Of a stretch of DNA of 25,534 bases, positions 8,651 to 18,382 are shown piece by piece. A program made the position numbers and the translations under genes. Source of the stretch: Ophiothrix spiculata (Eukaryota > Echinodermata > Ophiuroidea > Amphilepidida > Ophiotrichidae); NCBI GenBank assembly GCA_000969725.1, contig JXSR01S074642.1; one strand, 5' to 3'. The stretch's first letter is position 1, and every line of letters starts with the position of its first letter. The notes beneath the pieces were generated by a model. The model ran no database searches. It had not been told where the DNA came from and saw nothing but the letters and a program-made list of their open reading frames with translations.

Positions 8651-9020
8651 GTATGTCCATTTCCCTACAATGTCAGTGTGCCTTGGTCTAGGTACGTTGA
8701 ACCCCACTCACCACCCCCATGTATCCCCATGTATCCCCATGTTTTCCATTTCAAAGTGTTGCATATGCAGTAGTTAAAAGCCGAAGCCTACAATCTGTGA
8801 GCTACAATCCAAGATGGCGGCCACCCAGTTTGAACGTGGCATTAAAAATGAGAACTGATTCCCCATTATAAATTCTTTGGTGATTACTGTCAAAGTTAAA
8901 ACCAAAGCAAGAGATGAAAGTTCTTGACAGAAAACCCATCAAGGAATATAGTTTGTGTTTGAATAACTATCAGAAAAGGAAAACATGAATGACCAGAAAC
9001 ATGTTTCATTTTGTGCCACA
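8651..9020. other. Probable intron, no feature
   Basis: Starts with the donor of the 8563 exon. It contains a short tandem CCCCATGTATCCCCATGTATCCCCATG run (about 8715-8741) and otherwise nothing I can support. Confidence 0.3.
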
Positions 9021-9345
9021 GATTTACAGGGGAGATACCTGTATACCGGCCCATTGAATGGCTTCGTCAGCTATGGAGCTCAAATTGGGGGTATTCGGGT
9101 TCACTCGGGTCCTACTAAAATCAACTCCCGAGTGCCGAGATTCGGTTGCTCGTAGAGGCAAACTGCGCAAATAGTACTTTACACGAATGATACGCCAACC
9201 TGCATGCATGCAAAGCATGTGTGCGTGTTTTCAGTTTTCGCACAGTATGACAAGATGCGATGCATCATCGTCAAAAACTCGAATGCCCCCAATTTCGTCT
9301 CCATGCCCAAGTTTTGCGGTGAGTTTTGTATCTCCCGTGTAAATC
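9021..9345. mobile_element. 325-bp element with 18-bp inverted ends
   Basis: GATTTACAGGGGAGATAC (9021-9038) and the reverse complement of 9328-9345, GATTTACACGGGAGATAC, match at 17 of 18 bases. The interior is GC-richer than its surroundings and carries no recognisable protein; the minus-strand open frame over it has no motif. I see no target duplication, so the superfamily is undetermined. Confidence 0.6.
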
Positions 9346-9660
9346 TATGTTTTGTACTCAGCGGGCAGTTGATTTTTGTGTTATAGATGATAAATGTATA
9401 ATTATTTGGTACTGTTGATCATATTGTGATTTTTAAATAAATAGAAATGTACAGAATATTCGATCGCTTAGGGATCGCTATGGTAATGTGTAGGAGTGTG
9501 GGTGTGTGTGTGGTTAACATTGTTAACCCTAAATATGTGGCCATCTGTGTGTTTGTCTATGCTTTACCCTAAAAAAATAGGTCACAGTTTCCATATATAA
9601 TACTCTGTCGATTTGCATGTAGTTTGGACACAAGGGTCCTTTAGAAGGAGCATGCATGCA
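9346..9660. other. Unannotated stretch
   Basis: Contains a GTGTGGGTGTGTGTGTG simple run near 9497-9513 and no other supported feature. Confidence 0.3.
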
Positions 9661-9667
9661 ACCCTTG

Positions 9668-9812
9668 GGCTGCGATCACATAGAAGTATACGCATTGGTA
9701 TATGGTATATGATATTCGCTATACGCTCCTGGGTAGGCACTCATGTGTTTAGTGATGAGGATAATCCCTGTCAATTTCAAATATGTGATCTGTCATATCG
9801 AAAGGTACCTAA
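9668..9812. repeat. Left arm of inverted repeat flanking the LINE and gap
   Basis: This segment contains ATTCGCTATACGCTCC (9713-9728), AGGCACTCAT and CATATCGAAAGGTACCT. The same blocks occur in the same order on the minus strand at 11656-11748. The left copy carries an extra stretch of roughly 35 nt before ATGTGATCTG. It is the inverted partner of the sequence directly 5' of the reverse-transcriptase fragment. Confidence 0.7.
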
Positions 9813-10091
9813 AGGGCCCAAAATGTAAATGGATTTTTTGGTCTCATCTGAAAGCTGAGATTTTGAGCTTTAAAATGACACCTTACTTTTGGTTATTGGA
9901 TGTTCTGTTGCGAAGTTACATCCAAATTGATAAAAGGCATTGGGCTGATTCAGAAAACTATAGTTCTGAGAAAATCAAGTTTAAAAATTTTGTACTAAGT
10001 AAAACTTGAATGGAGAGAGGATTTTTATCTTGGTTTTTAACACATTTTTCTTATGTTTTGAATGTTGGAACCTGATTAATATGATAGAATA

Positions 10092-10720
10092 NNNNNNNNN
10101 NNNNNNNNNNNNNNNNNNNNNNNNNNNNNNNNNNNNNNNNNNNNNNNNNNNNNNNNNNNNNNNNNNNNNNNNNNNNNNNNNNNNNNNNNNNNNNNNNNNN
10201 NNNNNNNNNNNNNNNNNNNNNNNNNNNNNNNNNNNNNNNNNNNNNNNNNNNNNNNNNNNNNNNNNNNNNNNNNNNNNNNNNNNNNNNNNNNNNNNNNNNN
10301 NNNNNNNNNNNNNNNNNNNNNNNNNNNNNNNNNNNNNNNNNNNNNNNNNNNNNNNNNNNNNNNNNNNNNNNNNNNNNNNNNNNNNNNNNNNNNNNNNNNN
10401 NNNNNNNNNNNNNNNNNNNNNNNNNNNNNNNNNNNNNNNNNNNNNNNNNNNNNNNNNNNNNNNNNNNNNNNNNNNNNNNNNNNNNNNNNNNNNNNNNNNN
10501 NNNNNNNNNNNNNNNNNNNNNNNNNNNNNNNNNNNNNNNNNNNNNNNNNNNNNNNNNNNNNNNNNNNNNNNNNNNNNNNNNNNNNNNNNNNNNNNNNNNN
10601 NNNNNNNNNNNNNNNNNNNNNNNNNNNNNNNNNNNNNNNNNNNNNNNNNNNNNNNNNNNNNNNNNNNNNNNNNNNNNNNNNNNNNNNNNNNNNNNNNNNN
10701 NNNNNNNNNNNNNNNNNNNN
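10092..10720. other. Assembly gap (run of N)
   Basis: 629 undetermined bases. The 3' part of the minus-strand LINE, and possibly host exons, are hidden here. Open frames spanning it are meaningless. Confidence 1.
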
Positions 10721-11640
10721 CATTGCCAAACGTCTTCTAATTTCCTGGGAGCTGCCTCCTTCATCCACAATGACTGATCCAAGAAAGTTGAAAGTATTTA
10801 CCACCTCTATATTCTCTCCATCTGCCTTCACTGGTTGGATTGGACTGCCACCATAAATCATGACCTTTGTTTTCTTCACATTAAGTAACAGTCCGTACCC
10901 TTCACTTGTGCTCTTCACTCTGTCGATGAGGTTTTGAAGTTCAGGAGCTGTTCTTGCAATAAGAGTGGTATCGTCGGCATACTAAAGATTGTTTAGTTGT
11001 CGACCTCCTATTGACACTTCACCGGAGAAACCATCAAGTGCATTCCGCATGATGTACTCAGCATATATATACGGTGACAAAATGCATCCCTGGCGGACTC
11101 CTTGGCCAATGGTAAACCAATCAGTATCTCCTGACTCTGTCCTCACAGTTACTTCTTGTCCACTATATAGGGTCTGGATTAGGTTTACTATATGTGTCGA
11201 GAAGCCCATCTCAATCATGATGTTCCTCAGCTTTCCATGTTGGACACAATCAAATGCCTTAGAGTAGTCTATGAAGCAGAGAAATAAAGGCTGCTGGAAT
11301 TCCATGTTTTTCTCCACTAGATTCCTCAGGTTTCCAATTTGATTACTAGTTCCTCTTCCTTTTCTAAACCCTGCTTGCTCTGGTGGTAGCTCATTTTCTA
11401 GATGTTCCCTGATTCTTTCTGCGATGATGTGCAGCAGTACCTTGCTAGCATGCGAAATGAGTGAAATGGTACGATTATTGGCACACTCCCTTGTATCTCC
11501 TTTCTTTGGTAGAGGTAGGAACACTGCCCTTTTCCAATCTTCCGGCGATTCCTTGCTTCTCCAAATCTTATTGCAAAGTCTGTGGATGACTGCAATTCCC
11601 TCTAACCATTGCTCAGCTTCAATTGCCCGTATATCGTAAT
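10721..11640 (-). pseudogene. RTE/BovB-like non-LTR retrotransposon reverse transcriptase, truncated and decayed
   Basis: The minus strand reads a reverse transcriptase from about 11640 down to the N gap. Visible in order are: EDWKRAVFLPLPKKGD (finger entry); TISLISHASKVL; QAGFRKGRGTSNQIGNLR; motif A FIDYSKAFD with its catalytic aspartate near 11269-11267; GVRQGCILSPY (motif B); YADDT (motif C) at about 10981-10967; then GLLLNVKKTKVMIYGG and FNFLGS of the thumb. These resemble RTE/BovB-type elements. It is broken: an in-frame TAG (10984-10982) stands directly before YADD where a sense codon is expected, and the LSPY to AEYIMRN interval looks about three residues short compared with my memory of the family. 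The endonuclease half is missing, as in normal 5' truncation; the 3' end is in the gap. Confidence 0.9.
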
Positions 11641-11655
11641 TTAGTATCCCGACCT

Positions 11656-11748
11656 TAAGGTACCTTTCGATATGACTGGTCACATATGAGTGCCTCCCCT
11701 GGGAGCGTATAGCGAATACCGTATACCGCAGCCTTAAGTTAGTGGGTT
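11656..11748. repeat. Right arm of inverted repeat flanking the LINE and gap
   Basis: Inverted copy of 9700-9812, sharing ATTCGCTATACGCTCC, AGGCACTCAT and CATATCGAAAGGTACCT on the minus strand. It adjoins the 5' truncation point of the reverse-transcriptase fragment. The start of the minus-strand open frame here is this repeat, not part of the retrotransposon protein. Confidence 0.7.
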
Positions 11749-11825
11749 CAAAGGCCATCTAGAGGTTGTTAGAGGTCAGTGACTTTTGATTGGTCAAAGT
11801 AATAATATTGGTCAGCAAATCTTTT

Positions 11826-12160
11826 AAATCTTGAAGTATGCAGTGAGCGGCCGATTAATGCACATAAACCAATATGACCATACAGGGAAACAATTTACTT
11901 GTATTTTTCGAATCATAACAACATACCCATTCTTGCTGAATATTCAAATAAACTTGTGTTCAAGGTTTATTTTCCACATGGTGAACAAATGGTCAAAAAC
12001 TAAAACCAGAATCATGAAAAATTCATGCACAAACTATGTAAATATACAGTTATTTGGTCTTAATTAATACAAAAACCACCAGTTCACAATGTTGTAGAAT
12101 ACAAGGGATATGCTATGGATCTCGTAACAGTCTGATTGCTTGTTGTGTACTTCAAGATTT
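11826..12160. mobile_element. MITE with AATCTTGAAGTATGC ends (copy 1)
   Basis: A 335-bp element whose ends read AAATCTTGAAGTATGCAGTG and, reverse complemented, AAATCTTGAAGTACACAACA. A related copy in the same orientation is at 20774-21140. Shared blocks include CACATAAACCAATATGACC, CTTGCTGAATATTCAAATAA and GGGATATGCTATGGATCTCG. No coding capacity. Confidence 0.75.
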
Positions 12161-12256
12161 TATATAGAGTATAGATTTATGACCTACAGTTGCTGGCTTA
12201 TAAAGGTCTTTATATAAATCCATGCAGTTTTGTGTAAATATATGTTATGGTCATTA

Positions 12257-12632
12257 GGCAAAAAAAAAAATCTTTGGTTGCCCTCCACAGCTTTTTTCAG
12301 AGAGGGTCGGTCGGTCGGGATTTTTTTTTTTTTTTTTTATTTTTTTTTTAATACTTTTCAACGGATTGTTAGGTCGATCGGCCGCTACAGCCTTCACAAC
12401 TTCCCCCGCGACATCCAAATCAAAACAATCAAAGACTTCTTGTAGTGATTTGGGACATCCTAAACATTTTGAGGGTTGAATATCGAAAAAAGCACAAATG
12501 TAACATTTTTTTTGTAGTTTTCTGCATATTTTTTAGAAAAAAAAATTATTTTTCAATAAAAAAAAGTTTGGGTCGGGCTGAAAAACAGGGTCGGTCGGTG
12601 GAGGGCAACCAAACAATTTTTTTTTTTTTGCC
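12257..12632. mobile_element. TTA-flanked MITE, poly-A-start TIR family (copy 2)
   Basis: TTA at 12254-12256 and 12633-12635 flank an element beginning GGCAAAAAAAAAAATC, then TTTGGTTGCCCTCCACAG. Its inverted right end reads GGCAAAA... TTGTTTGGTTGCCCTCCACC. GGTCGGTCGG blocks lie inside both arms. It shares end sequence and layout with 6417-6804. PIF/Harbinger-type target; no transposase. Confidence 0.7.
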
Positions 12633-12635
12633 TTA

Positions 12636-13300
12636 TAGAAAAATTGTGTGATTTAATTGATATTTGTATAAAATTTGCCAAATTTGTAATATACTTTACA
12701 AATATGATGCAGTATTGATCTTGTAACGCTACAGTGGTATAACCATGGGCATGCAAATCTGTTTTGTGGGTATGTGAAGTATGCTTGGTGGGACAGAAAT
12801 CCGGAATTGTGCTTTTATTTCTGATCTGATTTATGGAAAATTGGAGCAGAGCCTCCGACTGACCCCCGGGTCCTGACCCCAAAACAGACTGAAATATTAT
12901 CCTTTAAAAAATCCAATTATGGAATTGCACTGTCTGGTAGTGCTTTCATTTGAAATCCCGATGCGAAAAATGAAGTGTAGACAGACAGGGTTAGTACACT
13001 TTTTCACTTACAAAACTAAAGGACTTTCAAGGACTTTTCCAAGAAGAATTCAAGGACTCTTCCCCTTATTAGCAGCGGCCGGCGGAATATATGTCAACAA
13101 ATAAAATAAATTTGTTTTCCCTCAATTTTGGATAAAAATAATTGCATGGTAATTTTGTTTAAGTGTTTAAGTTTGCACCAGCACCCTAGTATCATCAACA
13201 TTCTGTGGTGCAGAAGGTAACGATTACACATTGTCTGATGAGGAAAAAAAATAATAGTAATAAACCAGTTCTTTAGGAAAATAGTTAAATGTTGTTTTGA
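12636..13300. other. Unannotated stretch
   Basis: No exon or paired repeat ends found. Short AAGGACTTTC-like words recur near 13020-13063 (AAGGACTTTC, AAGGACTTTT, AAGGACTCTT), perhaps a degenerate simple repeat. Confidence 0.3.
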
Positions 13301-13309
13301 GGTGATGTG

Positions 13310-13480
13310 TCTAAGACTATGGTCACAAAACATCATACGGGCAGTTACGAGCAGTGTTTAGTCCGTCTAGGAGCGAGCGATGCCCTCGCTGCTCGCTTAG
13401 CTCGCTGCCAGTGATCCTACTAGACGGACTATACACTGTTCATAACTGCTCGTACGATGTATTGTGACCATAGTCTTAGA
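13310..13480. repeat. 171-bp foldback with CG-rich core
   Basis: Arms 13310-13370 and 13420-13480 are inverted copies: TCTAAGACTATGGTCACA at the outside, CAGTTACGAGCAGTG against CAGTTATGAACAGTG midway, and AGTCCGTCTAG innermost. The centre (13371-13419) is a GAGCGAGCGA / CGCTGCTCGC rich stretch that can itself fold. Probably a compact foldback MITE; a structured RNA is an alternative. Confidence 0.7.
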
Positions 13481-13601
13481 TGTGTTTTGAATTGACTTCA
13501 GACCAAAGTCCACATGCATATTGTCAGGCGTTTTATGTGTACCTTTTCTTGCACTTCCTACTTACATCTGTGTACTAAACTATGGCTTTGCGTTATTTCA
13601 G

Positions 13602-13720
13602 CTAGAGTTCAAATTTTTACGCCCTATTTTAGAAACAATATTAAACTCAGACACTTTTTTAATACCCAGATGGGAATTTTCACTGCTAGTCCAATCAAAT
13701 GCATAGAAAAATGGGTTAAG
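13602..13720 (+). CDS. Possible exon of an unrecognised host gene
   Basis: The acceptor TTGCGTTATTTCAG ends at 13601 and a donor AAG|GTACTC lies at 13720/13721. The frame with two leading bases is open throughout and gives RVQIFTPYFRNNIKLRHFF, then NTQMGIFTASPIKCIEKWVK. Frame 0 also reads well (LEFKFLRPILETILNSDTF) but stops at a TAG near 13703, so a terminal exon is the alternative reading. The protein is not recognised, and the phase does not join directly to 8563-8650 or 14616-14815. Confidence 0.35.
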
Positions 13721-13857
13721 GTACTCACACAAACTTTAAGGAAGGGATCATATTCAAATATTGAATGTTTACTGATAATTGTTACTATTGCAAAAGCTAA
13801 CTTCCTGTAATCCTGTTACAGGAATTCAATCATTTCATATATTTAGTGATGAGGTTA

Positions 13858-14343
13858 CACTGCCGCTCGTAAGTATTTCTGCACAAAACCTTTATTCAGC
13901 CATATCTCAAAAGGCTTTCTATATTGTATAATTATCGAACCAACTATCCGGAATTGCGTTCATTGCATTTGAAAATATGACATGTAATACATATTACTAC
14001 TTTTGTCTGAACATAAAAAAAATTGAGATATATATATATATATATATATTAAAACTTACAACCTGAAAATATTCTATCCTGTTAAAAAGTAATAATGAGG
14101 TTATGAAAAATTGATTAGTTACATAGTAATGAGATTTGTACTTGTGGTGTATTTGTATATGGTCCATGAAATCAGCCATTTTTATGGCAATGGAAGATCA
14201 AATATTAAAATAAACATCGATTTATTCATATTGAATAGATAAGTTACCTATGAATCTTTGATGATTCTAAGTCGCGTAATATAAAAAATGAGGTTTTTGA
14301 ACGTTTTTATTTGTGCTGAAATACTTTACAGCAGGAGCTAGTG
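13858..14343. mobile_element. 486-bp TA-flanked MITE (family of 5511-5706)
   Basis: TA at 13856-13857 and 14344-14345 flank inverted ends that share CACT, then TAAGTATTTCTGCACAAA on the left and AAAGTATTTCAGCACAAA on the right. The interior near 14220 aligns with the 5511 element. A (TA)n microsatellite (about 14030-14050) lies inside. Mariner-like by target; no transposase. Confidence 0.6.
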
Positions 14344-14615
14344 TAAAACAGATTCACTGCAACAACTTGCTGACTAGTATGAGCAACAAGAAGTTCTTTG
14401 GAATGTAACGAAATGTCAGAAAATATGCAGCTAATGAGAAACACAGAAAGGGCAGCCTGTGAAAATCAATAAATATGCAATTATAATTGGAAAGATGAAA
14501 GGGCAACCTATAATAAAAATTCAAAGGCATCTTTTAACCTAAAACTTTGGCACAAGTTCATGCAACTGTGATAGTGAACTAACCTATTTTTAAAAATCCG
14601 TATTTAGAATTACAG

Positions 14616-14815
14616 GCAATTCTTGTTCTTTTTGTATGTCTGGTACACCGTCTGTGGACATTGTAGCCAACACATTCCTCATAAGCAGTCAAATCCCAGA
14701 TGTTAAGAAACCACCTTTACAGTTTTACACTATAGTTCTTAAAGGGACATTGGACAAGTTCAGCATCATCCTCAAACGTTTCCCCAAGCATGTTGAGATT
14801 TTTGCATCATTTGAG
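14616..14815 (+). CDS. Internal exon of an unrecognised host gene
   Basis: A 200-nt segment after acceptor AATTACAG (14615) and ending at donor GAG|GTATCA (14815/14816). With two leading bases it is open for 66 codons; the other frames stop. The peptide starts NSCSFCMSGTPSVDIVANTF and continues with PPLQFYTIVLKGTLDKF and FPKHVEIFASFE. Leucine- and lysine-patterned helices with a conserved-looking F-P-K-H turn suggest a helical-repeat (HEAT/ARM-like) protein, but that is only an impression and I do not recognise a family. GC is clearly above the flanks. The start is uncertain because the pyrimidine tract is weak, and an internal AG could be used. Confidence 0.5.
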
Positions 14816-15401
14816 GTATCAGCGGTAATAATGACAGCATGCGAAGTTTCATTGTCAAATTCAAACCCTTTATATCAAAATATTTAGATATTCTTTTAAT
14901 TCTAATTATCGTTGTCGACAACGATAAATACTGCCCTCTATAGTTGAATTTTAACAATTTTCCTTCTCAGGAGATCTAATGCAAACTCCAAATTTCTTTT
15001 GATTTATCTGCAATCTATGATGTTTAAAGAATGTTTTACAAACAAATCTTTGACTCTTTCCTGAAATAAAGCATCAGTAAATACGTTTAGAGAATAGCCT
15101 CATACCCAAGATCAATAAACAGAATAAAATTCAAATTTTTGACTTTTCTGAAGGTTTTGATCAAAATTTTCCCGAAGTTTGGTAATTGACTGTTATTTTC
15201 TAACACAGAAGTGTAAATGACCCACAAACAAAATTTCATAATGTTGTCCAATATTTTACCATGACCAAGGTCAACACTAGGAAAAATCAAATTACAGCTT
15301 CAGCTGCATTCGGGTGAATTTCACTATTTCTGGGTCACAAGAGGTTAAATTTGACCATGCTACGAATTGACAAAATCACACAAGGGAAGAAAAGAGCCTA
15401 G
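14816..15401. other. Probable intron, no feature
   Basis: Begins with the donor of the 14616 exon. Contains a short palindrome CGTTGTCGACAACG (14909-14922) and no other supported feature. Confidence 0.3.
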
Positions 15402-15852
15402 TGATCCTGTGAGGAAATTGGAGATTGGATATTCATTTGGATATTGTTTGGACATTCATTTTGATATTATTTCAACCATGTGAATACAAACATTTATCCA
15501 TTAAATGCTACATATTTTAACGTGACTCTACACTTGACATGCTTGAGGGAACACAAAAGAATTGTGAAGAAGATGCCTCCTTAAACCCAATTACCATGAC
15601 TGGCAATACCGATCAACTTGACTGAAGATAAAGGCCCGTATTCCAGAAAGGAATTTAGCTAAACTGCGGTTTTAATTCTCCTGAACAGCACGGCTCATAG
15701 AACTGTTCCACTTGAAAGCTGCAATTCCTGGACAGTTGAAGTTCAGTTAAACCACGGCTAAACACCTTTCTGGAATACGGGTCAAAGTGTCCAAATGAAT
15801 GGGAATACGGGCCAAAGTGTCCAAATGAATGTCCAATTTCCTACCAGGATCA
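15402..15852. mobile_element. Nested foldback: outer inverted repeat containing a CCCGTATTCCAG element
   Basis: The outer arms are TGATCCTGTGAGGAAATTGG (15402-15421) and the reverse complement of 15830-15852, TGATCCTGGTAGGAAATTGG, followed on both sides by ATTCATTTGG. Inside, 15633-15782 has ends GGCCCGTATTCCAGAAAGG and GACCCGTATTCCAGAAAGG in inverted orientation, with AAAG on both flanks as a possible target duplication. A 30-bp unit containing CAAAGTGTCCAAATGAATG is repeated in tandem at 15771-15830. This looks like one element inserted into another, followed by local duplication. Confidence 0.65.
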
Positions 15853-16188
15853 TCGAAAGCAGCATAATTCGTTATTGTAATCTAACCATGTTCCATAGAC
15901 ATGATTTATTCTCTTTCCACATCACTGAACAAGATTCTACAATATACTACACAATTATACACATCGTACAATAATTTATACAACTTTCTGTTATATTACA
16001 TATTTCTCTTTAAATAATTATAAGTATACATTAGTAAATGCTATCAGGATTTTAAAAATTTTGCACATGATTTGAGAAGTAGATAGAGTAAAATGTTACA
16101 CAAAGGTTGTCCTTTAGGCCTAGTACATTAGGCCATGCAAAAATATGTTTCTAGTCCTCATACTCACTGATTTTTGACACTACCTGAT
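15853..16188. other. Unannotated AT-rich stretch
   Basis: No exon or repeat structure that I can support. Confidence 0.3.
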
Positions 16189-16345
16189 ACCCTGGTCACA
16201 TAACCTTGCAGCGAGGTTAAGATGAGTACGATGTCTTCAGTTATGGTCCCATAACCACCGGCGTCCGACCAGTAATCAACCGGGCATAGCAATAATTCAC
16301 CAGAGTCATACTGATGTCATACCGGCGTTGCGGCTTATGTGACCA
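16189..16345. mobile_element. MITE-like element with TGGTCACATAA ends
   Basis: TGGTCACATAACCTTGCAGCG (16193-16213) is mirrored by the reverse complement of the segment ending at 16345, TGGTCACATAAGCCGCAACG. The interior is GC-richer with CCGGCG blocks. TA lies next to both ends with small offsets. No coding capacity. Confidence 0.6.
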
Positions 16346-16705
16346 TAGCATCAATGTTTTTGTAAATAGTGCCAAAATGCTAATTTTGCACATGATATAA
16401 GAAGTAAAATCTACAAATTAAAATCGCACACCAATATTTTCCCTGTTCATATTAAGCCACAACAAATGTTACTTTGTCATCGCAATCATCACCAATTTTT
16501 GCACTGCCACAATTTTTTTGTAAAACAGCATTAAGAAGTAAAATTTCCACGATTTTATCTTGCAAATTTGAAAAAGTCAACAGAATCATCAATTTAAGAA
16601 AATACTTACAGAATTGTACATTTGAAAAGTCAGAATAACCATATTTTTTAAAAAAAATTAAAGTAATTAACAAAGTCTTATACACAAAACGTATATCTTG
16701 TGACA
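16346..16705. other. Unannotated AT-rich stretch
   Basis: Only A/T-rich sequence. The minus-strand open frame here has no motif and no exon-like borders. Confidence 0.3.
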
Positions 16706-16982
16706 TTTCCTAAACATTATTTTGCACAATTTTGTTTTTGTTTTATAAAATTTGCTGCCAAGCTTTGCTTCCAAACGTAATAATTGTTTGTTCTTTTATT
16801 TGCAATTATGTAATACAACTTTTCCTAAACATTATTTTGCACAATTTTTTTTAATATAAAATTTGCTGCCAAGCTTTGCTTCCAAACATTCTCAAAAATA
16901 TAATTATGTCTTATAGAATAATATTTTTTTTGATAGTTTGGTAATAATTGCTTGTTCTTTTATTTGCAATTATGTAATACAA
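16706..16982. repeat. Two-copy tandem duplication, about 115-bp unit
   Basis: TTTCCTAAACATTATTTTGC at 16706 recurs at 16821. CTGCCAAGCTTTGCTTCCAA follows in both copies, then CTTTTATTTGCAATTATGTA (about 16794 and 16956). The second copy holds an extra AT-rich segment of roughly 45 bp before its last block. A recent local duplication. Confidence 0.8.
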
Positions 16983-17799
16983 CGTTTAAATCATAGGCAA
17001 TGACACATCCAACGCCTATGTTTCTCAGCTGAGTTTCTCGATTGCAAGTCCATAAGACATAAGCGCTATTTATACCTCATCAAATTTTGTAGTTTGTAGA
17101 CATTTTTATTCAGAATTTTTCTCCAGATGTTTCAAACCATAGTGTGATTTTTTCTTTCTAAATTAATATTTTTATTCCATATTTTTCACTTAGTATAATT
17201 TTTTTTCTATTGAGTTTAATGTTAGCAAGATCTCAAAAGGAGATTTAATTACTATAAAAAGAGCTAACGATCATAGAAAATATGAGGGGTGCTCTGGCAA
17301 AATGAGAAGAAATTCGCAAATTACAAAATTGAGTTTATGACATATTCTAACTCTCTATAATCTCAGCTTATGAATGATATATAATATGTCACACTTTCTT
17401 TCTCCATTCTTCATTTAGAGATGGGAAACCAAAGCAGCCCACTGAATATATTGCAATAAAAATTAGCTGCAAGTTACCAATCATAATTTTGGTCTAATTT
17501 GGGGGACTTTATGAAGATGTTTGAATTTTCAAAAGGGTAAAAAAAATGGAAAACCCTTACAGCCTAATTGTCATAATTTCCATCAACACTGAACATTTAA
17601 GTTTAAGAAGAATCAGCATAAAACTTATGGGTCCTGTCAACCATTGTGAGTGCTTCAAACACATCACATACAAATAACCATCAAAATTGGACTACTGACA
17701 TTTGCCCAACAGTTTTGTCACAATGACCCTTTTTCAAAAAGAAACAAACTTTTAAGCAAATTAAATAATCTCTTGACACGTTCACCTCCTTCAACTTGA
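16983..17799. other. Unannotated AT-rich stretch
   Basis: No exon with both splice borders, no paired repeat ends and no strong fold found over about 800 bases. Likely intron or intergenic. Confidence 0.3.
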
Positions 17800-17802
17800 T
17801 TA

Positions 17803-17917
17803 GGGGCAGCTTCAAAACTCAACCGGTGGTTGTCAGCCGGTTCTGGGCGGTTTGTTTATGCCAGTTGAACTGCCCAGAAATGGCAGACAACTGCCAGTTG
17901 AGTTTTAAAGCCGCCCC
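17803..17917. mobile_element. 115-bp hairpin MITE with TTA target duplication
   Basis: TTA at 17800-17802 and 17918-17920 flank inverted arms of about 50 nt: GGGGCAGCTTCAAAACTCAA on the left and GGGGCGGCTTTAAAACTCAA on the right (reverse complement). CTGGGCGG and CTGGGCAG lie near the centre. A TWA duplication with G-rich ends fits a tiny PIF/Harbinger-type MITE. Confidence 0.75.
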
Positions 17918-17920
17918 TTA

Positions 17921-18379
17921 ATGAATATTTGGAAAAAAGTAAATATCTGCTTTCATTTGTATTTCATAGAAACTTCACTTGCCAATTAGAGGTTTCTAAA
18001 GTTGAGAATTTAGCATTGAAAATTGGTAAAAAAATAACAATTATGATATCAAGAACTTGCAAATCCTCATCCTTCTGTAACATTTTGGAAATCTGCACTC
18101 AAATTCTTTTCATGATAGTTGAAAAGGAAATCATTCCCAAGTGTAAACCCGTTGTCTTTGTTAAAAAAAAAAAACTCTCCTAAACCTCTACCTGGATAGA
18201 TTTATGTTTCTTTAAAGCAAAAACGAAAGTAGATATTTAAAGTATTGATGAGAATTAATAAATGAAATTCTGTACTTGAAACTTTCCAAATATTTATCAG
18301 TGAGTTGATCTACATGCCATATTAACCATAACCATACACTCCACTTTTCATCAGAAATCTTCAAGTAAATAATGGCGGA
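17921..18379. other. Unannotated AT-rich stretch
   Basis: The + strand open frame at 17929-18183 has no recognisable motif, is AT-rich like its surroundings and lacks convincing splice borders. Confidence 0.3.
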
Positions 18380-18382
18380 TAT

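Noticed and set aside
10006-10918. Long open frames across 10092-10720 on both strands
   Set aside because: They are produced by reading through the run of N; only the minus-strand part right of 10721 is real reverse transcriptase.
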